Positions 56,231 through 64,000 of a DNA stretch of 64,000 nt are shown here, piece by piece. The stretch's first letter is position 1. The number at the start of each line of letters is the position of its first letter. This stretch comes from Paenibacillus silagei (GTDB lineage: Bacteria > Bacillota > Bacilli > Paenibacillales > Paenibacillaceae), in NCBI RefSeq assembly GCF_017874735.1, contig NZ_JAGGLV010000001.1, positions 1 to 64,000 of the forward strand, in the 5' to 3' direction. Position numbers and translations under genes: made by a program. A model generated the notes under the pieces. The model saw nothing but the letters and a program-made list of their open reading frames with translations. It was not told the DNA's origin and did no database searches.

Positions 56231-56863
56231 ATGCAGGATACAAACGGAGCGGCGCCGGAGGCCGCAGGGTTTTTCAGGTTTTTGCGGCTGGCAGTTTCGC
56301 TGATCATGATCATTATTGCCCAGGGGATGCTTACCCTCTTCGTCGGATTTTTTGCCGCCTTCATGCAGTTCTTCTCCTCCCGTTACTTCTGGGGAGACCT
56401 CGCCCGCGTCTATCCGCTGGACAAGCTGATTGCAATTGGCGCTGATTACCTTATTGCCGGAGCTCTCTTCGCCCTGGCTTGGTTCGGGGTCTGGTGGATG
56501 CTCTACGGCTTGTCCGGGAATGGGCGTATCCGCTGTTTCCCCCTGCTTCTGCTGAGCGCGTATTCGACGTTTCTACTCCTCTTTTTACAAGTCAATCCGG
56601 TCTATAACCCGGAAGCCATGATCCCCAGTTCTGCCGGGGAAGCGACATTTATCGTTTGTATGGGGATGTCTGCCGCCGTGCTTTTCCCGTTTTATTCAGC
56701 CGGAGTGTATTATTTCGTGCTCAAGCCCGTCACCCGTCCGCGAAAAAGATACCGTTTCCTGCTGCTGTGCTCTGTATTTTCCATTGCGGGTCTGGCTCTT
56801 CTGCCCCTGCTGTGGCAGCTGGCTCCGGGCCTTTATCCCGGTCTGCTTGGGTATCCGGAATAA
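56231..56863 (+). CDS. Four- to five-helix membrane protein of unknown function
   Basis: 210 residues behind AAGGAG, 84 nt after motB and probably in the same transcript. Hydrophobic segments near 20-45, 68-90, 100-118, 138-160 and 178-198. No recognisable motif. Motility-linked by position only. Confidence 0.65.
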   Translation: MQDTNGAAPEAAGFFRFLRLAVSLIMIIIAQGMLTLFVGFFAAFMQFFSSRYFWGDLARVYPLDKLIAIGADYLIAGALFALAWFGVWWMLYGLSGNGRIRCFPLLLLSAYSTFLLLFLQVNPVYNPEAMIPSSAGEATFIVCMGMSAAVLFPFYSAGVYYFVLKPVTRPRKRYRFLLLCSVFSIAGLALLPLLWQLAPGLYPGLLGYPE

Positions 56864-56881
56864 TATACAGACGCAAAAAGA

Positions 56882-56927
56882 CAGACCTCTCACATTAGTA
56901 ACATCTAATGTAATAAAGAGAGGTCTG
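56882..56927. terminator. Terminator between membrane protein gene and gcvH
   Basis: CAGACCTCTC pairs with GAGAGGTCTG, and inside it ACATTA pairs with TAATGT, giving two stacked stems. The T-run (TCTTTTTG) is on the gcvH side. Confidence 0.85.
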
Positions 56928-56963
56928 CCGTATTAACATCCGCTTCCGCAAATAAGCTAACTT

Positions 56964-57356
56964 TTATTCCCCAACCAGTTCCTTGTACGCAGCCGCATCC
57001 AGCAAGCCGGTTACTGCCTCTGCGAACTCTGCGTCCAGCTCCAGCTCAAAAATCCAACCGTCTCCGTAAGGCTGATCGTTGATCAGCTCCGGGCTGGCCT
57101 CCAGCGCATCGTTGATCTTGGTCACCTTACCGGATACGGGTGAATATAGCTCCGATACCGTCTTCACGGACTCAATACTGCCCACGCTGTCACCAGCGGA
57201 GATTGCCGCGCCGACTTCCGGGAATTCTACAAACACGATATCGCCGAGCAGATGCTGCGCATGATCCGTAATCCCTACACGTACTACGCGTCCCTCGCCC
57301 TGCTGCGCCCACTCATGCTCTTCGCTGTACAGCAGGTTGTCAAGCACTTCACTCAT
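56964..57356 (-). CDS. gcvH: Glycine cleavage system H protein
   Basis: 130 residues. Carries the lipoyl arm that shuttles the aminomethyl group between P, T and L proteins. The lipoylated lysine is K65 in GSIESVKTVSELYSP. Start at ATG 57356, with AGAGGCGG upstream; a TTG two codons earlier is also possible. It diverges from the riboswitch-controlled gcvT operon and so lacks that riboswitch itself. Confidence 0.96.
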   Translation of the reverse strand: MSEVLDNLLYSEEHEWAQQGEGRVVRVGITDHAQHLLGDIVFVEFPEVGAAISAGDSVGSIESVKTVSELYSPVSGKVTKINDALEASPELINDQPYGDGWIFELELDAEFAEAVTGLLDAAAYKELVGE

Positions 57357-57480
57357 GTCCAAGCCGCCTCTTTTCCGTAATTGGAGTTCTAAATTTAGTT
57401 ATAGCCTAAGTTATCGGCTTGCCTAATGTCAATATAACTGACAGTAAAATTAAATTTGTCAACTTTTTGACGTTTTTTGA

Positions 57481-57510
57481 TTGACAGGGCGGAGGGTTAC
57501 CCGGTTTAAT
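57481..57510 (+). promoter_or_regulatory. Promoter of the gcv operon
   Basis: TTGACA (57481-57486), 18 nt, TTTAAT (57505-57510), about 40 nt before the first glycine aptamer. Confidence 0.7.
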
Positions 57511-57550
57511 GGAGTCAGTAGAAAAACATATGGTTTGCGAATGATGGCAT

Positions 57551-57740
57551 AGGGAGAGACTGTCTCACAGGAAGACAGCGCCGAAGGAGTAAGCCCGGGA
57601 TGGGTGAATCTCTCAGGCAAAAGGACCTTTGCCGGACGCATCTCTGGAGAGCATCCGGATGCCTGCGCCGCAGGCTTCACGGATCACCAACGGGGAAACC
57701 TGCGCTGCAATGCAGGGTAACTCTCAGGTACCAAGGACAG
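57551..57740 (+). promoter_or_regulatory. Tandem glycine riboswitch
   Basis: Two aptamers of the gcvT class. The first (about 57551-57628) has GGGAGAG...GCGCCGAAGGAGTAAG...AATCTCTCAGGCAAAAGGACC. The second (about 57640-57740) has TCTGGAGAG...GCGCCG...ACGGGGAAACC...AACTCTCAGGTACCAAGGACAGAG. The CTCTCAGGNANNANGGAC end is the class signature. Glycine binding should relieve termination at 57735-57793 and switch on gcvT-gcvPA-gcvPB, so excess glycine is cleaved. Confidence 0.95.
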
Positions 57741-57793
57741 AGCGAAAGTCCATTTATGCATACATGCATAATGGCTTTCGCCTGTCCTTTTTC
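57735..57793 (+). terminator. Riboswitch expression-platform terminator
   Basis: GGACAG (the 3' end of aptamer 2) pairs with CTGTCC. CGAAAG pairs with CTTTCG and CCATTTATGCA with TGCATAATGG inside it, followed by TTTTT. The 3' strand of the aptamer is shared with the terminator stem, the usual glycine ON-switch logic. Confidence 0.88.
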
Positions 57794-57823
57794 GTATGTA
57801 ATCAAAGCCAAGGGAGTGACGAG

Positions 57824-58948
57824 ATGGAGTCTTTGAGAAGAACGCCTTTTTATGATCTCTATGCCGCGTATGCGGAGTCCAGGTGTATTGATTTTGGCGG
57901 CTGGGAGCTGCCGGTTCAGTTCACAGGGATCGTGAAGGAGCATGAAGCCGTCCGCAATCAGGCCGGACTGTTCGATGTCTCCCACATGGGAGAATTCATG
58001 GTTACCGGAGAGGGCGCAGAAGCCTTCCTTCAGAGAATGACCACGAATGATGTCAGCCGCCTGGAAGACGGCGCAGCGCAGTATACTCTGATGCTCTATC
58101 CAAGCGGCGGAGTGGTGGACGATCTGCTCGTATACCGTCTGGGCGAGGAGCGTTACATGCTTGTCGTCAATGCGTCGAATATCGACAAGGACTTCCAGTG
58201 GCTGCAGGAGCATCTCACCGCCGAGTTCAGCGGGGTTACCCTGAAGAATATTTCGGATGAGACCCTGCTGCTCGCTTTGCAGGGACCGCTGGCCGAGACC
58301 ATCCTTGCCAAAGTGACGGACGCTCCTCTAACGGAACTCAAGCCTTTTCACTTCATCGAACACGCCGAGGTCTGCGGCGTCAGCGTCCTGCTCTCCCGCT
58401 CCGGATATACCGGTGAGGATGGCTTCGAGCTGTACGCTCCTGCTGATACGGCGGCTACCCTCTGGAACGGCCTGCTGGAAGCAGGCGCTCCGCATGGCCT
58501 GACTCCTGCCGGACTCGGCGCACGCGACACGCTGCGCTTCGAGGCCAAACTGCCGCTGTACGGCCAGGAGCTGTCGGCGGATATCACTCCACTCGAAGCC
58601 GGTGTCCAGTTCTTCGTGAAGCTGGATACAGGGGACTTCATCGGCCGTGACGCCCTGCTGAAGCAGAAGGAAGCCGGTCTGCCCCGTCGTCTTGTGGGCC
58701 TGGAGATGATCGACCGCGGCATTCCCCGCTCCCACTATCCCGTATACGCGGATGGAGTGAAGATCGGTGAAGTCACAACCGGCACCCAATCCCCCACTCT
58801 GAAGCGGAATCTCGGACTCGCCCTGCTGGATACTGCCTATACGGAGATCGGTACAGAGGTGTACGTAGAGATCCGCGGCAAGCAGCTCAAGGCTGCCGTC
58901 ATCAAAGCCCCATTCTACAAAAGAAGCCAAGGAGTGAAGCCGCAATGA
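57824..58948 (+). CDS. gcvT: Aminomethyltransferase (glycine cleavage T protein)
   Basis: The ATG at 57824 follows AAGGGAG; the open frame upstream is riboswitch sequence. 374 residues: [86 protein letters not shown]. Moves the methylene group from lipoyl-H protein to tetrahydrofolate, releasing ammonia. Overlaps gcvPA by 4 bp. Confidence 0.97.
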   Translation: MESLRRTPFYDLYAAYAESRCIDFGGWELPVQFTGIVKEHEAVRNQAGLFDVSHMGEFMVTGEGAEAFLQRMTTNDVSRLEDGAAQYTLMLYPSGGVVDDLLVYRLGEERYMLVVNASNIDKDFQWLQEHLTAEFSGVTLKNISDETLLLALQGPLAETILAKVTDAPLTELKPFHFIEHAEVCGVSVLLSRSGYTGEDGFELYAPADTAATLWNGLLEAGAPHGLTPAGLGARDTLRFEAKLPLYGQELSADITPLEAGVQFFVKLDTGDFIGRDALLKQKEAGLPRRLVGLEMIDRGIPRSHYPVYADGVKIGEVTTGTQSPTLKRNLGLALLDTAYTEIGTEVYVEIRGKQLKAAVIKAPFYKRSQGVKPQ

Positions 58949-60297
58949 AGCACCGCTATCTGCCTATGACCGGGCAAGACCGCGCAGAAATGATGGAAAC
59001 CGTAGGCATCCAGTCCATCGATGAGCTGTTCGCCGATATTCCGCAGTCTGTCCGTTACCAGGGAACCCTGCCGATGTCCGGTGCGCTGGATGAGTACGCA
59101 CTGCTTCGCCACATGAAGGGGCTAGCTAACAAGAATGCTGATTTCGATACCCATGCCAGCTTCCTTGGCGCCGGATTATACGATCACCATGTTCCGGTCG
59201 TCATCAACCATGTGATTTCCCGTTCGGAATTCTATACCGCCTATACCCCTTATCAGCCGGAGATCAGTCAGGGTGAGCTCCAGGCGATCTTCGAATTCCA
59301 ATCCTATATCTGTGAACTGACCGGGATGAAGGTCGCCAATGCAAGTATGTATGACGGTGCAACGGCCCTGTCCGAAGCGGCTGTGCTGGCCGCAGGCGCC
59401 ACCAAACGCAAGAAGCTGATTGTCTCCCGTACGGTTCACCCGGAAGCGCGTCAGGTGCTGCGTACCTCCGCCAACGCCTGGGGCCTGCAAATTGTAGAGA
59501 TTGATTATGCTGACGGGGTAACTGATCTCGCCAAGCTGGCTGAAGCCATCGACAGCGATACGGCTGCCGTTCTGGTTCAGTCGCCCAACTTCTTCGGCGG
59601 TATTGAAGATCTGCGCCAGATCGAGCCGCTGATCCATGCGGTCAAGGGACTGCTCGTGGTCAGCGCGAACCCCATTGCACTTGGCGTATTGGAGTCCCCC
59701 GGACGGCTTGGCGCAGACATCGTAGTCGGCGACGCGCAGCCGCTGGGTATCGCCGCATCACTGGGTGGACCCACCTGCGGATTCTTCGCAGTGGCCGAAC
59801 CGCTCATGCGCCGGATGCCGGGCCGGATCGTCGGCCAGACCGTTGACCGGAATGGCAAGCGCGGCTTCGTACTGACGCTGCAAGCCCGCGAACAGCATAT
59901 CCGCCGGGAGAAGGCGACCTCAAATATCTGCTCCAACCAGGCGCTCTTGGCGCTGTGCGCTTCCGTCTACCTGTCCGTGATGGGTAAGGAGGGCATGCGC
60001 GAGGTTGGTGAGCTGAACATCCGCAAGAGTCACTATGCCGCTGGGCGGCTGGCTGAAATCACCGGCGCTGAGCGCGTCTTCACTGCCCCGTTCTTCAATG
60101 AATTCGTCCTGAAGCTCCCGGAGGGCAGCAGTGTGAGTGCAGTGAACTCCAAGCTGCTGAAGGAAGGCTATCTGGGCGGTTATGACTTAGGCCGGGATTA
60201 TCCCGAGCTGTCCGGACATATGCTGGTTGCCGTAACGGAGAAACGAAGCAAGACCGAAATTGACGAATTCGCAAGCGCACTGGAGGGCTGTGTATGA
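58945..60297 (+). CDS. gcvPA: Glycine dehydrogenase (decarboxylating) subunit 1
   Basis: 450 residues, the alpha half of the split P protein found in Firmicutes. [20 protein letters not shown] start, [42 protein letters not shown]. Forms the PLP enzyme with GcvPB that decarboxylates glycine. Overlaps gcvPB by 4 bp. Confidence 0.97.
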   Translation: MKHRYLPMTGQDRAEMMETVGIQSIDELFADIPQSVRYQGTLPMSGALDEYALLRHMKGLANKNADFDTHASFLGAGLYDHHVPVVINHVISRSEFYTAYTPYQPEISQGELQAIFEFQSYICELTGMKVANASMYDGATALSEAAVLAAGATKRKKLIVSRTVHPEARQVLRTSANAWGLQIVEIDYADGVTDLAKLAEAIDSDTAAVLVQSPNFFGGIEDLRQIEPLIHAVKGLLVVSANPIALGVLESPGRLGADIVVGDAQPLGIAASLGGPTCGFFAVAEPLMRRMPGRIVGQTVDRNGKRGFVLTLQAREQHIRREKATSNICSNQALLALCASVYLSVMGKEGMREVGELNIRKSHYAAGRLAEITGAERVFTAPFFNEFVLKLPEGSSVSAVNSKLLKEGYLGGYDLGRDYPELSGHMLVAVTEKRSKTEIDEFASALEGCV

Positions 60298-61754
60298 AAC
60301 CGGAACAAAGTCTGATTTTTGAATTAAGCCGTCCCGGCCGCTCGGCCTACTCCCTGCCCCTATGTGATGTGCCGCAGGACGAAGGCATTGACTCCCTCCT
60401 TCCCGAAGGGCTGCTGCGCAGTGAGCCGGTCGTACTGCCGGAGGTATCGGAAGTGGATGTCATCCGCCACTATACCGCCCTGTCCCGCCGCAACTTCGGA
60501 GTCGATAACGGCTTCTATCCGCTCGGCTCCTGCACGATGAAATACAACCCAAAGATCAACGAGGATGTCGCCCGCTTCCCGGGACTCTCCAAGATCCATC
60601 CGTACCAGCCGGAAGAGAGCATCCAGGGTGCGCTTGAACTGATGTACACGCTGCAAAAGGATCTCGCCGCCCTGACCGGCATGGATGCCGTATCCCTGCA
60701 GCCTGCTGCCGGAGCCCATGGCGAGTGGACCGGCCTGATGATGATCCGCGCCTACCATGAGAGCCGCGGAGAGGTCCGCTCCAAGGTCATCGTGCCCGAT
60801 TCCTCGCACGGCACCAACCCGGCGAGCGCCGCCGCAGCGGGACTCGACACCGTGACCATTCCCTCCAACGACAAGGGAATGGTCGATCTCGAAGCGCTGA
60901 AGGCAGCTGTCGGCAGCGACACCGCCGCGCTTATGCTCACGAACCCGAGTACTCTTGGACTCTTCGAGACGCAGATCGTCGAGATCGCCGCAATTGTCCA
61001 TGAAGCGGGCGGCCTGCTCTATTATGATGGAGCGAACTCCAACGCGATTATGGGCATTACCCGCCCGGGCGATATGGGCTTCGATGTGGTGCATCTCAAC
61101 CTGCACAAGACAATGAGTACCCCGCACGGCGGCGGAGGTCCGGGAGCCGGACCGGTCGGCGTGAAGGCGAAGCTGATCCCGTTCCTGCCGCAGCCTACTG
61201 TGGTCCGCAGCGAAGACGGCAGCTTCTCGCTGGACAGCGGCGGGCCGGAATCGATCGGCCGCGTCAAAGCCTTTTACGGCAACTTCGGGATTCTCGTCCG
61301 TGCTTATGCTTACATCCGTACCTACGGTCCCGACGGCCTGCGCGAGGTGTCCGAGAACGCTGTGCTGAACGCCAACTATATGATGCACCGGCTGGCTCCT
61401 TACTTCGAGATTCCCTTCCCGGGGGTCTGCAAGCATGAGTTCGTCATGTCCGGTAAGAACCTTAAGCAATACGGTGTACGTACCCTCGATGTAGCCAAAC
61501 GGCTGCTCGACTTCGGCTATCATCCGCCAACCGTCTACTTCCCGCTGACGGTAGAGGAATGTATGATGATTGAGCCGACCGAGACCGAGAGCAAGGAGAC
61601 GCTCGATGGCTTCATTGAGACGATGATCCGAATCGTTAAGGAAGCGGAGGAAACCCCGGAGATTGTCATTAACGCACCGCATACGACTGAAATCAGCCGC
61701 CTGGATGAAACGCAGGCCGCGCGTAAGCCGGTACTGAATTGCTCCTGCGGTTAA
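60294..61754 (+). CDS. gcvPB: Glycine dehydrogenase (decarboxylating) subunit 2
   Basis: 486 residues, the catalytic half. PLP lysine K272 in [51 protein letters not shown], and a C-terminal LNCSCG tail. Last gene of the gcv operon. No lpd (L protein) is in this window. Confidence 0.97.
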   Translation: MKPEQSLIFELSRPGRSAYSLPLCDVPQDEGIDSLLPEGLLRSEPVVLPEVSEVDVIRHYTALSRRNFGVDNGFYPLGSCTMKYNPKINEDVARFPGLSKIHPYQPEESIQGALELMYTLQKDLAALTGMDAVSLQPAAGAHGEWTGLMMIRAYHESRGEVRSKVIVPDSSHGTNPASAAAAGLDTVTIPSNDKGMVDLEALKAAVGSDTAALMLTNPSTLGLFETQIVEIAAIVHEAGGLLYYDGANSNAIMGITRPGDMGFDVVHLNLHKTMSTPHGGGGPGAGPVGVKAKLIPFLPQPTVVRSEDGSFSLDSGGPESIGRVKAFYGNFGILVRAYAYIRTYGPDGLREVSENAVLNANYMMHRLAPYFEIPFPGVCKHEFVMSGKNLKQYGVRTLDVAKRLLDFGYHPPTVYFPLTVEECMMIEPTETESKETLDGFIETMIRIVKEAEETPEIVINAPHTTEISRLDETQAARKPVLNCSCG

Positions 61755-61821
61755 CCTTCTGCCTTTCATTAAGAAATAGAAGGATAATGGATAGCGTAAA
61801 ACATATAAATTCTATATTTTC

Positions 61822-61866
61822 AAATAGCCGGGTCAGGGATACGTTGGTATCGCTGCCCGGCTATTT
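61822..61866. terminator. Bidirectional terminator between gcvPB and regulator
   Basis: AAATAGCCGGG-TCA-GGGATAC pairs with GTATC-GCT-GCCCGGCTATTT around a GTTG loop. A/T runs lie on both sides. Confidence 0.88.
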
Positions 61867-61896
61867 AATGTATGTATCTGATGCAGCTTCCTCCGG

Positions 61897-62703
61897 CTAT
61901 GGCGTAAGCCGCCTCACGAACTGGAAGCGGTCATTCACCCGCATTTTACTATAGATACTCTTCAGCATATTGCGCACGGTGCCTTCACTGATCCCGAGGT
62001 CGCTTCCGATATGCAGCGCACTCTTCTCCATCAGCCATAGCCTTGCTACCTCCTGCTCCCGCGCGGTCAGCTTATACTCCAGTAATGTGGATTCAAGCCG
62101 GTACTGCTGCATCTCCGGGTTCTTCTCCATCCACTTCTCCATAATATTCTCAGCAATCTGCTGCACGAATGGAATGGCGAATTCAATCGGCTCTCCTCTA
62201 TTAAAAGAAATATCAACATACCCGTAAACGCTATCATCATCCTGCAGCGGAGCGCATACACAGTTCCAGTCGCGGAAGGTCTGATCCGTATGCTCCGTTC
62301 CCCGCACCACCCCGATGCAGTTCATCTCCATCGCCAGCGATACGGCATTCATCCCCGCCTGCTGCCTGCTTAAGCTGACCCCCGGACGCAGCTCCGCCTG
62401 CTCCATCTCGGCCTGCGTCTCCGAAGAAGAATAGACCAGCTCCAGAATAGTCCCCGCCTTGTCCGTCAGGAACACCACATAAGGAATCGAGAGCAGCTGG
62501 CTTAATTTGTTCATTTCACTGCGGATCGAAGAAATCATAGCTCTATGGTAGATATGCTCCCTGGATTCTTCGGAAGTACCCGCTACGGACATTCCGCTCT
62601 GGACATCAACTTGGGGTGCATCCAGCGGCCGGAAGGCTTCAAGTTCGCTTGCTTCTAAATCCCCAGGCATACTCCATGCTCTTGATTGATTAAAGACTCT
62701 CAC
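61897..62703 (-). CDS. LuxR-family regulator with GAF-like sensor domain
   Basis: GTG start at 62703, 7 nt after GGAGGG; the longer frame to 62727 would include the ribosome site. 268 residues. About 60-195 is a GAF-like sensor (SIPYVVFLTDKAGTILELV; AGMNAVSLAMEMNCIGVVRGTEH, as in AcoR/DhaR-type activators). About 200-268 is a LuxR helix-turn-helix (LTAREQEVARLWLMEKSALHIGSDLGISEGTVRNMLKSIYSKM). Ligand and targets unknown. Divergent from the small membrane gene, a possible target. Confidence 0.85.
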   Translation of the reverse strand: MRVFNQSRAWSMPGDLEASELEAFRPLDAPQVDVQSGMSVAGTSEESREHIYHRAMISSIRSEMNKLSQLLSIPYVVFLTDKAGTILELVYSSSETQAEMEQAELRPGVSLSRQQAGMNAVSLAMEMNCIGVVRGTEHTDQTFRDWNCVCAPLQDDDSVYGYVDISFNRGEPIEFAIPFVQQIAENIMEKWMEKNPEMQQYRLESTLLEYKLTAREQEVARLWLMEKSALHIGSDLGISEGTVRNMLKSIYSKMRVNDRFQFVRRLTP

Positions 62704-62828
62704 AAACGATCCCTCCATTTTTACCAATTACTATATAATCAATTTTAAAAGAAAGCATTATAACATACAATTACGGAATAATGAACATTCAGTATTGGAT
62801 CTGTAAATCCCCGCGTTAGCGCTGTAAA

Positions 62829-62862
62829 ATGTAGAAATCTGTTCACTCTTATATTTCTACAT
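62829..62862. promoter_or_regulatory. 9-bp inverted repeat before small membrane gene
   Basis: ATGTAGAAA (62829-62837) and TTTCTACAT (62854-62862), perfect arms 16 nt apart. They end 7 nt before the AGGAGG site of the next gene. Could be an operator or a leader hairpin. It sits in the 177-bp divergent gap next to the LuxR regulator. Confidence 0.5.
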
Positions 62863-62880
62863 CATTCCAGGAGGTTCGAC

Positions 62881-63231
62881 ATGCTTCGCATCGGCTATCT
62901 ATCGGCTGCCCTTAATCTGGCTACCGCCATGGTGTCATTCCTGCGCTTCGGAAGTAATTATGCCCTGCTCATCATGGCCAGCTATTCACTCTTAACCCTT
63001 GCGGGATATCGGCTGCTGCAGAACAAAAGAACATTATATCTGATCCCTCTGCTTACCTTCAGCTGTTCATTCCTCTTATACAACGTGACCTATGTATTGT
63101 TGAAGCAGATTAACCTCGTAGACCTGTATGCTGTAGACTGGAGACTGGAGGTTCAGCTGGCGCTTCCCCTGCTGGTAGGGTTCTCCGTCCAGACTATCCT
63201 TAAGCGTAGCGGCAAATCCCGGCTGGTGTAG
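62881..63231 (+). CDS. Small membrane protein of unknown function
   Basis: 116 residues, strong AGGAGG site 6 nt before the ATG. Three to four hydrophobic segments (about 5-22, 28-46, 53-75, 90-106). No family recognised. A rho-independent terminator overlaps its 3' end. Confidence 0.75.
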   Translation: MLRIGYLSAALNLATAMVSFLRFGSNYALLIMASYSLLTLAGYRLLQNKRTLYLIPLLTFSCSFLLYNVTYVLLKQINLVDLYAVDWRLEVQLALPLLVGFSVQTILKRSGKSRLV

Positions 63232-63256
63232 GCTATACGGGGCTGCCGCTTTTTTT
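63208..63256 (+). terminator. Terminator overlapping the end of the small membrane gene
   Basis: AGCGGC pairs with GCCGCT and CCCG with CGGG inside, then eight T. The 5' arm lies within the last codons of the gene. Confidence 0.8.
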
Positions 63257-63400
63257 TGCAAAATCGACCTAATCTGATAGTTTTCGACATCCGCTCAGTG
63301 ATATATTTACTCTTACGTCATTCAGAACGCTGAGGATTCAGAATTTTTCTCGCAGCCATCTGCGGTAACGCTTTCAACGCAATGAACAGGAGGGTTAAGC

Positions 63401-64000
63401 TTGAGTATGATTGAAGCCAGAGGACTGAGTAAGTCCTTTATGCAGGCGGTGAAGGAGCCCGGCCTAAAGGGAGCGGTGAAGCATCTGTTCCTGCCCCGGC
63501 ATATTGAGAAGGTGGCGGTCAAGCCGTTGGATCTGAGGATTGAAGCGGGGGAGACAGTGGCCTACGTGGGACCGAATGGTGCCGGTAAATCGACCACCAT
63601 CAAGATGCTGACCGGCATTCTGATGCCTTCCTCCGGGAGTATCTCGGTGAACGGGATCAATCCGTACCGCAAAAGAATGGAAAACGCCGCCCAGATCGGC
63701 GCAGTCTTCGGGCAGCGCACCCAGCTGTGGTGGGATATTCCGATTGCCGAGTCCTTTTCGCTGCTGAAGGATATCTACCAGATTCCGGATGCCCTCTATA
63801 GGAAGAACATGGACTTGTTCACCGAAATGCTCGGGATGAGCGAATTCATCCACCTGTCCGCGCGGAAGCTTTCGCTGGGTCAGCGTATGCGTGCCGATCT
63901 GGCCGCAGCCCTGCTGCATAATCCGCCGATTCTGTATCTCGATGAGCCGACGATTGGCCTTGACGTATCCGTGAAGGAGAAGATCCGCGGGTTCATCAAG
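63401..64000 (+). CDS. ABC-2 transporter ATP-binding protein, 5' part (cut by window edge)
   Basis: TTG start at 63401 (6 nt after AGGAGGG) or ATG 63407. 200 codons are visible, open to the window end. Walker A GPNGAGKST near residue 58, then FGQRTQLWWDIP, signature LSLGQRMRADLA and Walker B ILYLDEPTIGLD. The FGQRTQLWWD region and N-terminal VKEPGLKGAVKHLF are typical of the large ABC-2 ATPases (COG4586-like) paired with two permeases, probably just outside the window. Substrate unknown. Confidence 0.9.
   Translation, partial: MSMIEARGLSKSFMQAVKEPGLKGAVKHLFLPRHIEKVAVKPLDLRIEAGETVAYVGPNGAGKSTTIKMLTGILMPSSGSISVNGINPYRKRMENAAQIGAVFGQRTQLWWDIPIAESFSLLKDIYQIPDALYRKNMDLFTEMLGMSEFIHLSARKLSLGQRMRADLAAALLHNPPILYLDEPTIGLDVSVKEKIRGFIK

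Noticed and set aside
57629-57823. 65-codon N-terminal extension of GcvT
   Set aside because: It is the glycine riboswitch and terminator sequence; the ATG at 57824 has the ribosome site and the family's N-terminus.
60360-61769. 469-codon frame opposite gcvPB
   Set aside because: Mirror of gcvPB codon bias (GC-rich third positions); no motif and no start signal.

Overview
The window looks like a chromosomal segment of a Paenibacillus-like, low-to-mid GC, spore-former-type Firmicute. The evidence is the strong AGGAGG-type ribosome binding sites with frequent TTG and GTG starts, the pcrB-pcrA-ligA order, split glycine decarboxylase genes (gcvPA and gcvPB) behind a tandem glycine riboswitch, and a Geobacillus/Paenibacillus S-layer-type glycosylation cluster. 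Genus is inferred from gene content and style. No search was run.

Layout. Bases 1-1060 hold the 5' third of a 16S rRNA gene read leftward, with its leader and two tandem promoters. A fosmidomycin-resistance-like MFS pump and a membrane cytochrome b561/MsrP-like molybdopterin fusion follow on the plus strand (1.1-3.7 kb). A leftward operon at 3.8-8.4 kb joins an alkaline phosphatase, an ABC ATPase, an FtsX-like permease with a histidine-rich loop, and a lipoprotein. A 51-bp minisatellite of about 13 copies lies at 8.6-9.3 kb. The DNA repair and lipid operon pcrB-pcrA-ligA and a GDPD-like phosphodiesterase fill 9.3-15.7 kb.

The centre (15.8-39.5 kb) is a glycan assembly cluster. It has a WbaP-like initiating phosphotransferase, several glycosyltransferases, rfbABCD for dTDP-L-rhamnose, and genes for a probable dTDP-Fuc4NAc donor (aminotransferase and acetyltransferase). 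It also has a GtrB-like enzyme, an SMR-type flippase candidate and a GT-C protein, then a methyltransferase with a periodic coiled coil, the Wzm/Wzt exporter, and an O-antigen-ligase/TPR protein read the other way. The part from about 22 to 36.6 kb is clearly AT-richer than its flanks, which suggests an exchanged cassette. The likely route is: initiation on undecaprenyl phosphate, cytoplasmic chain growth, capping by the methyltransferase, export by Wzm/Wzt, then transfer to a protein or wall acceptor by the ligase. Side groups may be added outside the cell by the GtrB/flippase/GT-C trio.

The right side (39.5-64 kb) holds galU, a two-CPxC hypothetical gene, a U32 peptidase/RNA hydroxylase-type gene, an HtrA protease with a stalk-domain partner, two small genes, uvrB-uvrA separated by a second (38-39 bp) tandem repeat, motAB with a membrane protein, and the glycine cleavage genes (gcvH on one strand, riboswitch-gcvT-gcvPA-gcvPB on the other). 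It ends with a GAF-like/LuxR regulator, a small membrane protein, and an ABC-2 ATPase cut by the window edge. The window contains no tRNA, insertion sequence or CRISPR array that I could recognise.
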